DNA of 26,478 nucleotides from Alkalibaculum bacchi (GCF_937875145.1 NZ_CALNCS010000181.1:1-26478), one strand, 5' to 3'; shown: positions 9,095 through 18,770, counted from the first letter of the stretch. Numbers and translations: made by a program. Notes: generated by a model from the letters alone, not told the origin.

Positions 9095-10090
9095 TTATCC
9101 AATTTTATTAATCTCCAAAAACGTTTCGTAGCTTATTTCATCATATTTAGAGGTATAATGTCTAATATTTTGAATAACTTTTATAGCTAGTTTCTTACTT
9201 TTGGTTATACTGAAAACTTTTAGAAAAATAGCTACTATATATATTTCTCTCCACAGTTTCCACTTGAGTGGATTGTAGAATTCTTTTTGATTTATAATTC
9301 TATTTGAAAAATGTAAAATGTAACTATTTATTGATTTCTGATTCTTTTTTATTGAAGTTCCTACTTTATGATAGATGGTTGATTCTAAAACAGATTCAAC
9401 CCTTACTCCAGCTTTTAATAGTCTTTTACAATAATTAAAATCTTCTTCACCAAAAAAGAATTTTTCTGTAAATAAACCTATGTTATTTGAAACAGATTTT
9501 TTTACCATCAAGGCGCAACCTGTTATAAAAGGAGTAGATATTGATTTAACACCTTGACTTTTATATTTATCTATTATACTTTGTTTAAAATATTTCCTAT
9601 CACCATACCAAGTAAAATCACCACCAGCATTCCACAACTTGCTTCTATCACTATACAATCTTATATCACAACTTATAGCTCCGACATTACTATTTAATTT
9701 CATAAAGTCTAACATTTTGGTAATAGATTTAGCTTCTATGATTGTATCATTATTTAGCAATAACACATTATCATATAATTTTTTTACTTTATCCCATACA
9801 GCATTATTTCCTTTTGCAAACCCTAAATTTCTTTTACTCTTTATAAAATATAGATCAGCATCTGAAAATTCTTCCTTATTGTTGAACAAATCAAAATTTA
9901 ATATTTCGAAACTAGATTTATATTCTCTCTTCATCCACTTTTCTATATAATCTACAGATTCTATTTTGGATCCATTGTCTAATAAAAATATTGTATAATT
10001 TTGTTCTTCATTTTCTCTAATTGATTGAATACATTCTATTGTATCTTCATGCCCATTCCAATTTAGAATTATTATAGCTAATTCATTCAT
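9095..10090 (-). CDS. GT2-family glycosyltransferase, possible rhamnosyltransferase
   Basis: This is a GT-A fold glycosyltransferase of 331 aa. The N-terminus IIILNWNGHEDTIECI is typical of family 2, and a DxD-like site follows in LLLNNDTIIEA. A further acidic motif, FFGEEDFNYCKRL, matches the ED catalytic-base region of the WbbL/rhamnosyltransferase-like group. It probably works at the cytoplasmic face, adding one sugar to the lipid-linked unit. A rhamnosyltransferase role is an inference from the motif pattern and the adjacent rml genes. ATG start, with GGAG seven bases upstream. Confidence 0.88.
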   Translation of the reverse strand: MNELAIIILNWNGHEDTIECIQSIRENEEQNYTIFLLDNGSKIESVDYIEKWMKREYKSSFEILNFDLFNNKEEFSDADLYFIKSKRNLGFAKGNNAVWDKVKKLYDNVLLLNNDTIIEAKSITKMLDFMKLNSNVGAISCDIRLYSDRSKLWNAGGDFTWYGDRKYFKQSIIDKYKSQGVKSISTPFITGCALMVKKSVSNNIGLFTEKFFFGEEDFNYCKRLLKAGVRVESVLESTIYHKVGTSIKKNQKSINSYILHFSNRIINQKEFYNPLKWKLWREIYIVAIFLKVFSITKSKKLAIKVIQNIRHYTSKYDEISYETFLEINKIG

Positions 10091-10130
10091 TTAATTTCTC
10101 CTAATGATCCTAATTATTACTGTTTTAAGT

Positions 10131-11327
10131 TTATTCTTTCATCATTATAAATTCTATGATAAACAAAAAGATTAACGGTATAATTATTCCAGATACCGTA
10201 ATAAAATTGCAAAAAAACATCATAGCAATAATTGCTAATAACATAGCTGATAAACTTATCATCTTCCCTTTGTATCTAGAAATGTTGAAAATATAGTAAA
10301 CACATATAAAAAATATAGCAACATAAATACTTGCTATTAAAAAATTCGAATTATATACGGTCTCCGCAAATAACCCTCCTACATTTGTTCTGTAAGAAGT
10401 GTGTATAGGAATAAAAAACGAGTTTACTGGATTAATGTAATTCCCTGTTTGAAAAATTGCTTTAACAATATTTATAGGTACAGTAAATAATACTTCAATA
10501 CTCCCTAATCCAACATTTTCAAAATAATAGTTCGTCGCAATAACTGGACTTATTAAGTAATAAAAAAAGTGTTTAATAGATAACATAAATCGATTAATAA
10601 GATACAATATGTTAAATTTATTATTAATTATGCTTGGAAGTATAGCATATATAATTACGAATGTAATAATTCCAAATAGCATTAGAAATAGTCCTATTTT
10701 CAGCGTCCTTTTTATTTCAAAGTCGGTAATCATGGCATACAGTATAATCAAGTGCAGAATAGCAATAATAATTCCGTATTTCCCGCCAAAAACAAATAAA
10801 TTCACGTACATAAGTAAAATCAAAATCAGATATCTCGGCTTCTTATAATGTAGATATAAAATCATCAGGTAAGGGGTTAGAATTAATCCAAGATCACCAA
10901 GATGAGCAAATAGTCCAAATGCCTTTCCTTTGATATTTCCAAGCCCATAAATAGAAAGCACTTGTACTAAGGAGACATATTTTGCAACTAATCCTACAAT
11001 AAAAATAGATACAATGAGTTTTTGATGTCTAATCACTACATTTTGTTCATAATTATTATTATTAGTCTCAAATATATAATTTTTATCTTTAAACCAATAA
11101 TAAAACCCTCTGCTAATTAAATAAATCAAGACAAGAAAATATAAAATATAAGCAATTGATTTGACTTCTACTTTAAAAAAACCCAAGTGAACTGCCACAT
11201 AATTGTTTAGTAATATTAATGACAAATAAGTTATAGAAATAATTGAAAATGGAGTAAATATTGTTTTATACAATTTAAAATCCTCAAAAATCAATTTAAT
11301 AATAATCATAAAAAATAGAATCTCCAC
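10131..11327 (-). CDS. Wzy-like O-antigen/capsule polymerase (membrane protein)
   Basis: This 398-aa protein is almost entirely hydrophobic, with about 10-12 predicted membrane segments and a larger central loop around residues 255-310 (ISPVIATNYYFENVGLGSIE onward). There is little conserved sequence, as usual for Wzy polymerases. The assignment rests on topology, length and its place between glycosyltransferase genes in a cluster that also has a Wzx flippase. It would join lipid-linked repeat units on the outer face of the membrane. The start is GTG at 11325-11327, nine bases after AGGA. The codon usage is very AT-rich, as is common for wzy genes. Confidence 0.75.
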   Translation of the reverse strand: MEILFFMIIIKLIFEDFKLYKTIFTPFSIISITYLSLILLNNYVAVHLGFFKVEVKSIAYILYFLVLIYLISRGFYYWFKDKNYIFETNNNNYEQNVVIRHQKLIVSIFIVGLVAKYVSLVQVLSIYGLGNIKGKAFGLFAHLGDLGLILTPYLMILYLHYKKPRYLILILLMYVNLFVFGGKYGIIIAILHLIILYAMITDFEIKRTLKIGLFLMLFGIITFVIIYAILPSIINNKFNILYLINRFMLSIKHFFYYLISPVIATNYYFENVGLGSIEVLFTVPINIVKAIFQTGNYINPVNSFFIPIHTSYRTNVGGLFAETVYNSNFLIASIYVAIFFICVYYIFNISRYKGKMISLSAMLLAIIAMMFFCNFITVSGIIIPLIFLFIIEFIMMKE

Positions 11328-11365
11328 GCGTTCACATCCTAATGAGCAAAAGTCTTTTACTAAAT

Positions 11366-12454
11366 TTAAATTGCTCTGTATATTTCAAGCATTTTGTTAA
11401 CATTATCTTCCCAGTTATACAATTTCTCAACTTTCGTTCTTCCATTCTGTCCATATTTTTGTCTTAATTCACTATTGAATATCAATGTTTCCAATGCTTC
11501 TGCAATTGCTTGTGGATTCTTTCTTTTCACTATGATTCCAGTTTTTCCATCTTCAACAACTTCTTTAAATCCTGATACGTCAGTTGCTACAACAGGTAGA
11601 CCTATGGCCATGGCTTCTACCAAAGAAACACCAAAACTCTCTTGATTACTTGTTGCGCAAAAGATATCCATTTTTCCCAATGCCGAAGGAACTTCTGAAT
11701 TAGGTATAGAACCCATAAATGTAATGCTATCGTGTAAATTGAGTTTATTTGTCAATAATTCTAGCTCATTTCGTAAAACACCATCACCATATATTAAAAC
11801 ACGTACCTTCTTACTTATATCCAAATGACCACTATGTTCAAAACGTTGTTTTAAAATAGCAATAGCCTGCACTAAATACTCAATACCATAAACCTCTTGT
11901 AATGATTTAATATTACCAATAACAATGTTATCTGATTGCTTTTTATCTGTTTTTCTGAATCTTAATAAATCGACTCCAAAAGGGGTTATAAATATTTCCT
12001 TATTATTATCTCTTAATAAAACTCTTACTTGTTGTGCCATACTCTCACTTGTTGAAGCAATCTTGTTTGCATATCTTAAATTATCGATAATTATTCTCAT
12101 TTTTAATCTACTTTGATACGGAAAATCATACACATCAGATCCCCATACCGATAGCACCAATGATTTAACCCGGGCAGTTCTAGCTAGTAATCCATATCCA
12201 CTAGCATAGTGCGCATTAACTACATCAGGTTTAATAGAATTAAATACATTTCTGAGTTGCTTTGCATTTAAAAAATATCCTTTAGTCCCAGAATATTTTA
12301 ATCTATACTGAAGTACTTTCTCAGAGATTATATTTTCTTTTGGTTCATCATCGAACTTATAGACAAGATGAACTTCATTTCCTCGTTCTGATAATGCGTT
12401 TACCCATCGAACTGTATGAATACTGGCTGCATTTGCTAAGAATAATATTTTCAT
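11366..12454 (-). CDS. GT4-family glycosyltransferase
   Basis: This is a GT-B fold retaining glycosyltransferase of 362 aa. The N-terminal domain starts MKILFLANAASIHTVRWVNA, the acceptor-side pattern of many family 4 enzymes. The C-terminal nucleotide-sugar domain has the E-x7-E motif within NQESFGVSLVEAMAIGLPVV. It should be cytoplasmic and add one sugar to the undecaprenyl-linked oligosaccharide. The donor and linkage cannot be told from sequence. It lies between the polymerase gene and the aminotransferase of the diacetamido-uronic acid pathway. Confidence 0.9.
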   Translation of the reverse strand: MKILFLANAASIHTVRWVNALSERGNEVHLVYKFDDEPKENIISEKVLQYRLKYSGTKGYFLNAKQLRNVFNSIKPDVVNAHYASGYGLLARTARVKSLVLSVWGSDVYDFPYQSRLKMRIIIDNLRYANKIASTSESMAQQVRVLLRDNNKEIFITPFGVDLLRFRKTDKKQSDNIVIGNIKSLQEVYGIEYLVQAIAILKQRFEHSGHLDISKKVRVLIYGDGVLRNELELLTNKLNLHDSITFMGSIPNSEVPSALGKMDIFCATSNQESFGVSLVEAMAIGLPVVATDVSGFKEVVEDGKTGIIVKRKNPQAIAEALETLIFNSELRQKYGQNGRTKVEKLYNWEDNVNKMLEIYRAI

Positions 12455-12479
12455 AAAAATTCACCTTACTTTTGATATA

Positions 12480-13604
12480 TCAAAGTGCTAATTTAATGGT
12501 ATCCGCAATAAGCATTATATCTTTATCACTTAGATATGGATGCATTGGCAGTGACAATACTGTATCACAAAGCTCATCTGTCACTTCAAAATCATGATTA
12601 TCATATTCCAATTCAGAAAATGCATCCTGTTTATGCATAGGTTTAACATAATAAATCATGCTTGGAATATGCTTCTCTTTTAACTTAGCTTGGACTATAT
12701 CTCTTTTCTCTTTATTTTTGAGCTTGATCGTATACTGCGCGAAGCTTGAAACATAACCTTCAGGAATTATTGGAATTTCAACAAATCCTCTAAGTTGATT
12801 TGTATAAAATCGATACACTCTATTTACATCTTCTAGTTCATGATCCATAAATGCAGTCAGCTTTACATTTAATACTGCAGCTTGAATTGAATCCAGCCTA
12901 GAATTCACTCCGATTCTGATATTGTCATACTTATTGTCACCTTTGCCATGAACTTTATATGATTTCAGAAGATTTGCTAAATTATCATTATTTGTAAAGA
13001 TTGCACCACCATCTCCGTAGCATCCTAATGGTTTAGCTGGGAAGAATGAAGTTGTTGCTGCATCTCCAAAGCTACAGGCTTTCTTACCATTAATACTTCC
13101 ACCAAAGCCTTGAGCACCATCTTCAATAATTCTTAGATTGTATTTTTTTGCTATTCTTTCTATTTCAATATGATCAGCTGGAAGACCAAACAAATCGACT
13201 GGAATGATCACCCTAGGCGTAAACTTGCCCTCTTCTAACACTTTATTAATTGCGTTTTCAAGTTTTACGGTATCTATATTAAACGTATCTTTATCTACGT
13301 CGACAAAGATTGGCGTCGCACCTCTGAAGGAGACAACTTCTCCTGTTGAGAAAAATGTAAAATCAGGGACAAAAACGGCGTCTCCTTCTTTAATATCCCA
13401 AGCCATCATTATTAATGTCATGGCTTCCGTTCCATTGGCACAGGTAATACAATGTTTAACCCCTATGTACTCGGCTAATCTCCGTTCAAGTGTATTTACT
13501 TCTTCTCCACCAATAAAATTAGTATTATCTAGCACCTTTTGAATTGCTAAGTCAATCTCAGTTTTGTATTTATTGTATTGAGTCTTTAAATCTCTAAATT
13601 CCAC
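12480..13604 (-). CDS. PLP aminotransferase, WbpE/WlbC type (UDP-3-oxo-GlcNAcA aminotransferase)
   Basis: This DegT/DnrJ/EryC1-family enzyme probably transfers an amino group from glutamate to C3 of UDP-3-keto-GlcNAcA. The PLP lysine lies in SFFPAKPLGCYGDGGA (K191 counting from the start used here), and the cofactor aspartate in IIEDGAQGFGG. I start it at GTG 13602-13604 (MEFRDLKTQY) because GGTGG lies six bases upstream and the family normally begins this way. The frame is open further, to an ATG at 13628 inside the preceding gene's end, which would add eight residues. Its three upstream neighbours supply the dehydrogenase, oxidoreductase and acetyltransferase of the same pathway. Confidence 0.9.
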   Translation of the reverse strand: MEFRDLKTQYNKYKTEIDLAIQKVLDNTNFIGGEEVNTLERRLAEYIGVKHCITCANGTEAMTLIMMAWDIKEGDAVFVPDFTFFSTGEVVSFRGATPIFVDVDKDTFNIDTVKLENAINKVLEEGKFTPRVIIPVDLFGLPADHIEIERIAKKYNLRIIEDGAQGFGGSINGKKACSFGDAATTSFFPAKPLGCYGDGGAIFTNNDNLANLLKSYKVHGKGDNKYDNIRIGVNSRLDSIQAAVLNVKLTAFMDHELEDVNRVYRFYTNQLRGFVEIPIIPEGYVSSFAQYTIKLKNKEKRDIVQAKLKEKHIPSMIYYVKPMHKQDAFSELEYDNHDFEVTDELCDTVLSLPMHPYLSDKDIMLIADTIKLAL

Positions 13605-13617
13605 AACTATCCACCAA

Positions 13618-14178
13618 TTATCTTTCATTTAGTTCATTGTTTTCTAAAATATACTCTCTACCACATTCACTACATTTGTAGTTTTCTTTTAAGGGTATTC
13701 CACACTCGCATACCCATCCAATTTGCTTTGCAGGTACTCCTGCCATTAACGCATAGGCGGGTACATCTTTTGTCACTACTGCACCTGAAGCAATCATAGA
13801 CCATTCACCTATTATATTACCACAAACTACTGTAGCATTTGCACCGATAGATGCTCCATATTTAACCAGTGTTCTTTTATAACCTGTTGTTCCTTTAGGA
13901 TATCTACTTCTTGGTGTTAAGTCGTTTGTAAATACCATTGAAGGTCCACAAAAGACATAATCCTCTAGTTCAACGCCTTCATAGACAGATACATTATTTT
14001 GGATTTTAACACCATTTCCAATCTTTACATTGTTCGAAACATTTACATTTTGTCCTAAGGAACAGTTTTCACCAATTAGAGCGCCTTTATGAATATGACA
14101 AAAATGCCACACTTTGGTGCCCTCACCTATGAATACACCATCATCTATATAACTGCTTTCATGGACAAAGTAGTTCAT
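13618..14178 (-). CDS. Left-handed beta-helix N-acetyltransferase, WbpD/WlbB type
   Basis: This is a hexapeptide-repeat acyltransferase of 186 aa. Most of residues 10-145 consist of [LIV]-G-x4 turns such as VFIGEGTKVWHFCHI and ALIGENCSLGQNVNV. It probably acetylates the 3-amino group of UDP-GlcNAc3NA with acetyl-CoA. After AGVPAKQIGW the C-terminus carries four cysteines (CEC then CSEC), a short zinc-ribbon-like tail seen in this subfamily. The ATG overlaps the stop of the upstream oxidoreductase gene as ATGA, so the two are probably translationally coupled. Confidence 0.92.
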   Translation of the reverse strand: MNYFVHESSYIDDGVFIGEGTKVWHFCHIHKGALIGENCSLGQNVNVSNNVKIGNGVKIQNNVSVYEGVELEDYVFCGPSMVFTNDLTPRSRYPKGTTGYKRTLVKYGASIGANATVVCGNIIGEWSMIASGAVVTKDVPAYALMAGVPAKQIGWVCECGIPLKENYKCSECGREYILENNELNER

Positions 14179-15257
14179 TTATCAAATCTTCCTTTAAAAT
14201 CTAATGTGCTGCAGTGATCAAGTGGTAATTTTACACTTTTTCCTTCTGCTGCCGATTTATAAATAGCGAGCACAAGTTCAAGTGCATTCCTTCCATCTAT
14301 AGCTGTTACATAAGGTTGTCTATCATTTTTAATTGCATCAATCACATCTGCATAAAGTGGATTATGCCCGAAACCATATACAGTTGGTGGGTTCTCATGG
14401 TACTTTTCTTTTATTTCTTTTGGATCATCCAGATTGTCTGCAAACTGCCATTCTTCAATCAAATTCACTGACTTACCACCAGCTTTTACCGTTCCTTTTT
14501 CACCAAATATATAAAGAGTCTCTTCAAGATTTTGAGGATATATATTTGTTGTTCCTTCAATAATCCCATAACTTCCGTTTGCAAATTTTACTAGACCCAT
14601 TCCTAAATCTTCAGCATCAATAAATCCATGGATAAGATTATCCGTCATACCAACTACTTCAGTAATTTCGTCACCCATCATCCATCTCAAAAGATCAATA
14701 TTATGGATACATTGGTTCATGAGCGCACCACCGTCTTGTTCCCAAGTACCTCTCCATGGTGCTTGCTTATAATAGTCCTCTCCTCTATTCCATCTAATGT
14801 GTGCAGTACCATGCATAAGTCTACCAAAGCGATTCTGTTCAACTGCTTCCCTAATTTTTTGAACGGATTTGTTGAAACGATTCTGATGGCATGCACTTAC
14901 CTTGATATTCTTTTTAGTTGCCTTTTCAATAATCATGTCTGCTTCTTCAAGTGAAAGCGCTATGGGTTTCTCTATAATTAAATTAGCTCCAGCATCAATA
15001 CAATCCAAAGCAATTTGACCGTGCTTTCCACTTTCTGTACAAATTCCTACTAGTTCTGGCTTCTCAGCTTGAAGCATTTCTTTATAGTCAACGTATTTCT
15101 TTGTATCTGTTGGAAGGTTAAACTTCTCAATTGTACTATCCATTTTTGATTCTTCTACATCACATAATGCTACTATTTTTAGTTTGTTCTCTAGTGCAGC
15201 AGCTACATGATTGGGCGAAATTCTGCCACATCCAATAATTGCGTATTTTAAACTCAA
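14175..15257 (-). CDS. Gfo/Idh/MocA oxidoreductase, WbpB/WlbA type (UDP-GlcNAcA 3-dehydrogenase)
   Basis: This NAD-dependent oxidoreductase of 360 aa probably oxidises C3 of UDP-N-acetylglucosaminuronic acid. The Rossmann motif IIGCGRISPNH is at residues 7-17, the conserved EKPIALS at about 95-101, and the catalytic-domain pattern GGALMNQCIHNIDLLRWMMG at about 176-195, with the usual D/H pair. Start: TTG at 15255-15257, seven bases after AGGAGG. The final ATGA overlaps the acetyltransferase gene. The match to the WbpB/WlbA subfamily rests on its place between WbpA- and WbpD-like genes and on the general pattern. Confidence 0.92.
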   Translation of the reverse strand: MSLKYAIIGCGRISPNHVAAALENKLKIVALCDVEESKMDSTIEKFNLPTDTKKYVDYKEMLQAEKPELVGICTESGKHGQIALDCIDAGANLIIEKPIALSLEEADMIIEKATKKNIKVSACHQNRFNKSVQKIREAVEQNRFGRLMHGTAHIRWNRGEDYYKQAPWRGTWEQDGGALMNQCIHNIDLLRWMMGDEITEVVGMTDNLIHGFIDAEDLGMGLVKFANGSYGIIEGTTNIYPQNLEETLYIFGEKGTVKAGGKSVNLIEEWQFADNLDDPKEIKEKYHENPPTVYGFGHNPLYADVIDAIKNDRQPYVTAIDGRNALELVLAIYKSAAEGKSVKLPLDHCSTLDFKGRFDK

Positions 15258-15268
15258 TGTCAGTCCTC

Positions 15269-16576
15269 CTATAACAATTCAATGTTTTCACGTACTTCTA
15301 TATTCTTCATAGCATTTTTAGTATCAAAAATTACTTTTGCATGACTTTGTACAAAACTATAGTCAACATTTGTATGGGCAGTAGTAATAATTACAAGATC
15401 TGCACTTTGAATTAGTTTAGCAGTTAATTCAGGTTCACCTTTTTTTACTTGGCCTTTCACACGATATTCTGAAACAAATGGGTCAAAGTATGTGACTTCA
15501 GCACCTTCCTTTTCAAGTTCTCCAATTACTTTAATAGCAGGGCTTTCCCTATAATCATCAATATCTTGTTTATAAGCTACACCTAATACTAGGATTTTAG
15601 AACCATTCATAGCCTTTTTAAATCTGTTTAGAATCTTGCTTGCTCTCTCAGCGCAATATTCAGACATTCTATCGTTTATCATCATTGACGATTCTATCAT
15701 TGAAGTGTGAAAACCGTATTCTCTAGCTTTCCATGATAGGTAATATGGATCAAGTGGTATACAGTGCCCTCCAAGACCAGGTCCCGGATAGAAAGCTTGA
15801 AATCCATAAGGCTTAGACTTAGCAGCATCTACAACCTCCCAGAAATTAATACCCATTTTATTACTAAGAATAGCAAGTTCATTAACTAAACCGATATTTA
15901 CGTTTCTATATGTGTTTTCTAGGATTTTCTCCATCTCTGCTACTGCTGGAGATGATACTCTGTGAATTGGTGCTTCTAAAATCGCTTCATAAAGTGCTGC
16001 AGCAACATCTGTACACTTTGGAGTAATCCCACCAACAACCTTGGGCGTATTTTTTGTCTTATAAATAATATTTCCTGGGTCTACACGCTCTGGTGAAAAA
16101 GCTAGATAGAAATCGTCACCACATTTTAACCCCGACTTTTCAAGAAGTGGTTTTAGAAGTTCTTCCGTCGTACCTGGATATGTTGTTGATTCAAGCACAA
16201 TCAACATATCTTTATGCATATATGGCACAATACTTTCAGCAGATGACTGAACATAACTGATATTTGGTTGCTGGTAATCATCTAAAGGAGTTGGTACACA
16301 AATACAAACACAATCCGCTGACGCTACTTGTGCAAAATTTGTTGTTGCAGATAAAAGACCTGACTTTACTATCTCCTTAAGGTCTTCATTTACAACATCT
16401 CCAATATAATTTTCCCCAGAGTTTACCATTGCAACTTTTGATTCCTGCACATCAAAACCAATTGTTTTAAATCCAGCTTTTGCTTTTTCAACCGCTAGTG
16501 GAAGTCCTACATACCCTAATCCAACAACCCCAAGTGTAGCTGTTTTGTTCAGAAGTTTTTCTTTTATATTAGTCAT
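15269..16576 (-). CDS. UDP-N-acetylglucosamine 6-dehydrogenase, WbpA type
   Basis: This nucleotide-sugar dehydrogenase oxidises C6 of a UDP-HexNAc, here probably UDP-GlcNAc to UDP-GlcNAcA, in two NAD+-dependent steps. The N-terminal Rossmann motif is VVGLGYVGLPLA, and the catalytic cysteine is C272 in GLGGHCIPLDPYYL. I chose the ATG at 16574-16576 (MTNIKEK, 435 aa) because GGAGG is eight bases upstream; the longer frame opens at a TTG inside that region. It starts the diacetamido-uronic acid block. The UDP-GlcNAc substrate is inferred from the following WbpB, WbpD and WbpE-type genes; on its own the protein could be a ManNAc or GalNAc dehydrogenase. Confidence 0.93.
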   Translation of the reverse strand: MTNIKEKLLNKTATLGVVGLGYVGLPLAVEKAKAGFKTIGFDVQESKVAMVNSGENYIGDVVNEDLKEIVKSGLLSATTNFAQVASADCVCICVPTPLDDYQQPNISYVQSSAESIVPYMHKDMLIVLESTTYPGTTEELLKPLLEKSGLKCGDDFYLAFSPERVDPGNIIYKTKNTPKVVGGITPKCTDVAAALYEAILEAPIHRVSSPAVAEMEKILENTYRNVNIGLVNELAILSNKMGINFWEVVDAAKSKPYGFQAFYPGPGLGGHCIPLDPYYLSWKAREYGFHTSMIESSMMINDRMSEYCAERASKILNRFKKAMNGSKILVLGVAYKQDIDDYRESPAIKVIGELEKEGAEVTYFDPFVSEYRVKGQVKKGEPELTAKLIQSADLVIITTAHTNVDYSFVQSHAKVIFDTKNAMKNIEVRENIELL

Positions 16577-16740
16577 TAATTTGTCCTCCATTGATTATTA
16601 CTTCATATTTTTCAAAGTAACATTACTATCACCAAAGGGATTTAGTTTTGGATACTTTTATTTTTTCAATATTTATAATATTTGACTTATCATTTAAGGT
16701 TCTAACCATTTAATCTAAATCTACTCATCAAATAAAACTC

Positions 16741-17967
16741 TTAATTATATAAAATCGACTCAAATTTTCTGGATAATATTTTGTATTCATAGTTTTCTAA
16801 TACTGCTTTTTTGCCTCTCATACCCATTTCATAAACTTCTGTCTCATTACAGTTATAAATTAATAGTATTCCATTAATGATATCATCAATATCTTCTGGT
16901 TTAACTACTACTCCACATTTGTAATCTCGCACATCGTTATTGGGGCTATCCATAGCGTATATTATGGGTTTAGCTGCCATCATAGAGTCATATGATTTAT
17001 TTAAACATACACCAAAACGGTATAAAGGAGAACTTCTTCCACCTATATAAATAGCATCGAAGTTTTTCAAAAGATCTGGGATTGTCAGTTTAGACACAGA
17101 TGGTAGAAAAGTTACGTTTTCGATATTTTGATTTCTAGCTAATTTTTGCAACGATTCTTTTTCTACACCATCGCCTACTAAAACAAAATGGATATCTGGT
17201 GTAGTTATTGTCTTTGCCACTTTCAATAAGATCTCAAGCGCATTGGATATTGCATGTCCACCAAAATATCCTACAATAAATTTATTATCTTTTTTTAATA
17301 AATCGAATGTTTTTTTATGTTCAATTGGGATTTCATGTGAGTCGTTCCAATCTTCGCATACTATTCCATTTGGGATATACCTAAATGCATCTGGGTGCAT
17401 TCCATGCTTTACCAGATACTGTTTGGCACATGGCAATAGTGAAACAATTGTATCTGAATGCTTACAAAATGAGTTCTCTGCTAATTGCATCATTATAACA
17501 AATGGATTGTATTTAGACATACCTCCAATTTCAATAAGAGTAAGTGGCCACATATCATGAATTTCATGTATAAGTTTTGAATTTGCAAACTTGGAAATAC
17601 GCTGTGCCGCAAATGTGTCTAATGGATATGTTGAAGATGCTATTACAACATCAGGTTTTATTTCAGTCGCTAACCTTTTTGCTCTTATATATAGTTTTGA
17701 AACAAACTTTATCATAGTGATAGCTCTTTTTATGCCATTTCCGTGGTATTTACCCGTTTTAACCCAATGATAGTTAATACCTTCAATTTTTTCTACTTGA
17801 AAATCTGTATTTATATTTGGATTCATTTTCCTAAGATGAGAATAATCTGCTGTAATAATATGTACTGTATGCCCCATTTTTATCCATTCACGAGCAAAAT
17901 AGTAAGGCCTATATTCCATTCCGAATTCCAATGAACCTGCATAGTGATTTATTATTAGTATTTGCAT
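16741..17967 (-). CDS. GT4-family glycosyltransferase, WbuB-like
   Basis: This is a GT-B fold glycosyltransferase of about 408 aa. The N-terminus ILIINHYAGSLEFGMEYRPY, followed by FAREWIKMGHTVHIITADYS and HLRK, matches the WbuB-like group that often adds the second sugar to an amino-sugar primer. The C-terminal domain has GYFGGHAISNALE and FVLVGDGVEKESL. I start at ATG 17965-17967 (MQILIINHY), six bases after GAGGAG; the frame opens seven codons earlier. It is the first transferase after the phosphoglycosyl transferase gene, which fits addition of the second sugar. A 164-base gap with no clear signal separates it from the WbpA-type gene. Confidence 0.9.
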   Translation of the reverse strand: MQILIINHYAGSLEFGMEYRPYYFAREWIKMGHTVHIITADYSHLRKMNPNINTDFQVEKIEGINYHWVKTGKYHGNGIKRAITMIKFVSKLYIRAKRLATEIKPDVVIASSTYPLDTFAAQRISKFANSKLIHEIHDMWPLTLIEIGGMSKYNPFVIMMQLAENSFCKHSDTIVSLLPCAKQYLVKHGMHPDAFRYIPNGIVCEDWNDSHEIPIEHKKTFDLLKKDNKFIVGYFGGHAISNALEILLKVAKTITTPDIHFVLVGDGVEKESLQKLARNQNIENVTFLPSVSKLTIPDLLKNFDAIYIGGRSSPLYRFGVCLNKSYDSMMAAKPIIYAMDSPNNDVRDYKCGVVVKPEDIDDIINGILLIYNCNETEVYEMGMRGKKAVLENYEYKILSRKFESILYN

Positions 17968-18052
17968 TTCCAGCTCCTCTTTTGCCATATTACTTATCTA
18001 TCAAATCATTAGCAAAATATAAATCTATTTATTTTAATTCGAATGCTAATAT

Positions 18053-18739
18053 TTAAGAGAATACAACAAATACAGTTTTTAATATTATCTTTATATCTGT
18101 TAGTATGCTAAATTCCTCTATACTTTTCAAATTGATATTCATTTTAGATGGTAGTATATTTTCCACATATAACTTATCAATATCATCTGATTCTGCTAAT
18201 AGTTGCTCTTCATCTTTGTATTCAACACTTGTTTGTGAAGTGACACCTGCAGGCAATAACAAGGTAGCCATCATAGTATCGGTATACTTTTCTACATACT
18301 TCTCAACTTCTGGTCTAGTTCCCACAAAACTCATATCTCCAACAATAATATTTAAAAGTTGAGGTAATTCATCCAAGCGGTACTTACGTAGTATTTTACC
18401 AATATTCGTAACTCTATTGTCATTTTTCGTAGTAACTTGTGAGCCAGTTGTTTCTGCATTTTCAACCATAGTTCTAAACTTAAATATACGGAATTTTTTA
18501 CCATATTGCGTTATACGCACTTGCCGAAACATAATCGGACCTCTTGAATCAACTTTTATTATTATACTTATAATTATAAAAATAGGAAATAAGAGAATAA
18601 GCATTAACAAACTAAACACTATATCAAAGATACGTTTAGCTAATAAGCTTAGTTTTTTATTACTTAAAATTTGATAGTATCTACTGACACTATCATTTTT
18701 CATACTTGCTGGTAAGTCCTCCCACCTTCTTAAAATCAC
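18053..18739 (-). CDS. Undecaprenyl-phosphate sugar phosphotransferase (PglC/WbaP-type initiating enzyme)
   Basis: This membrane enzyme transfers a sugar-1-phosphate from a UDP-sugar to undecaprenyl phosphate, starting the repeat unit. It is the short monotopic form of 228 aa. A reentrant hydrophobic segment at about 38-63 (KRIFDIVFSLLMLILLFPIF) is followed by SRGPIMFRQVR, the KFRTM motif and LRKYRLDELPQLLNIIVGDMSFVGTRP, which contains the conserved D-E pair. The start is GTG 18737-18739, seven bases after AAGGAG. A short N-terminal RRWEDLP stretch is common in clostridial members. Since the preceding gene is a 4-aminosugar aminotransferase, the primer may be a di-N-acetyl-type sugar, but this is an inference. 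Confidence 0.93.
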   Translation of the reverse strand: MILRRWEDLPASMKNDSVSRYYQILSNKKLSLLAKRIFDIVFSLLMLILLFPIFIIISIIIKVDSRGPIMFRQVRITQYGKKFRIFKFRTMVENAETTGSQVTTKNDNRVTNIGKILRKYRLDELPQLLNIIVGDMSFVGTRPEVEKYVEKYTDTMMATLLLPAGVTSQTSVEYKDEEQLLAESDDIDKLYVENILPSKMNINLKSIEEFSILTDIKIILKTVFVVFS

Positions 18740-18770
18740 TGTTCTACTCCTTACCTTAATGTACTTTTTT

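Noticed and set aside
13204..13542. 112-codon plus-strand frame opposite the aminotransferase
   Set aside because: It is antisense to a strongly conserved PLP enzyme segment and shows no recognisable motif.
16592..16740. Internal promoter or terminator in the gap between the WbpA-type and GT4 genes
   Set aside because: I found no convincing hexamer pair or hairpin with a T-run, so the gap is left unassigned and the genes are treated as one operon.
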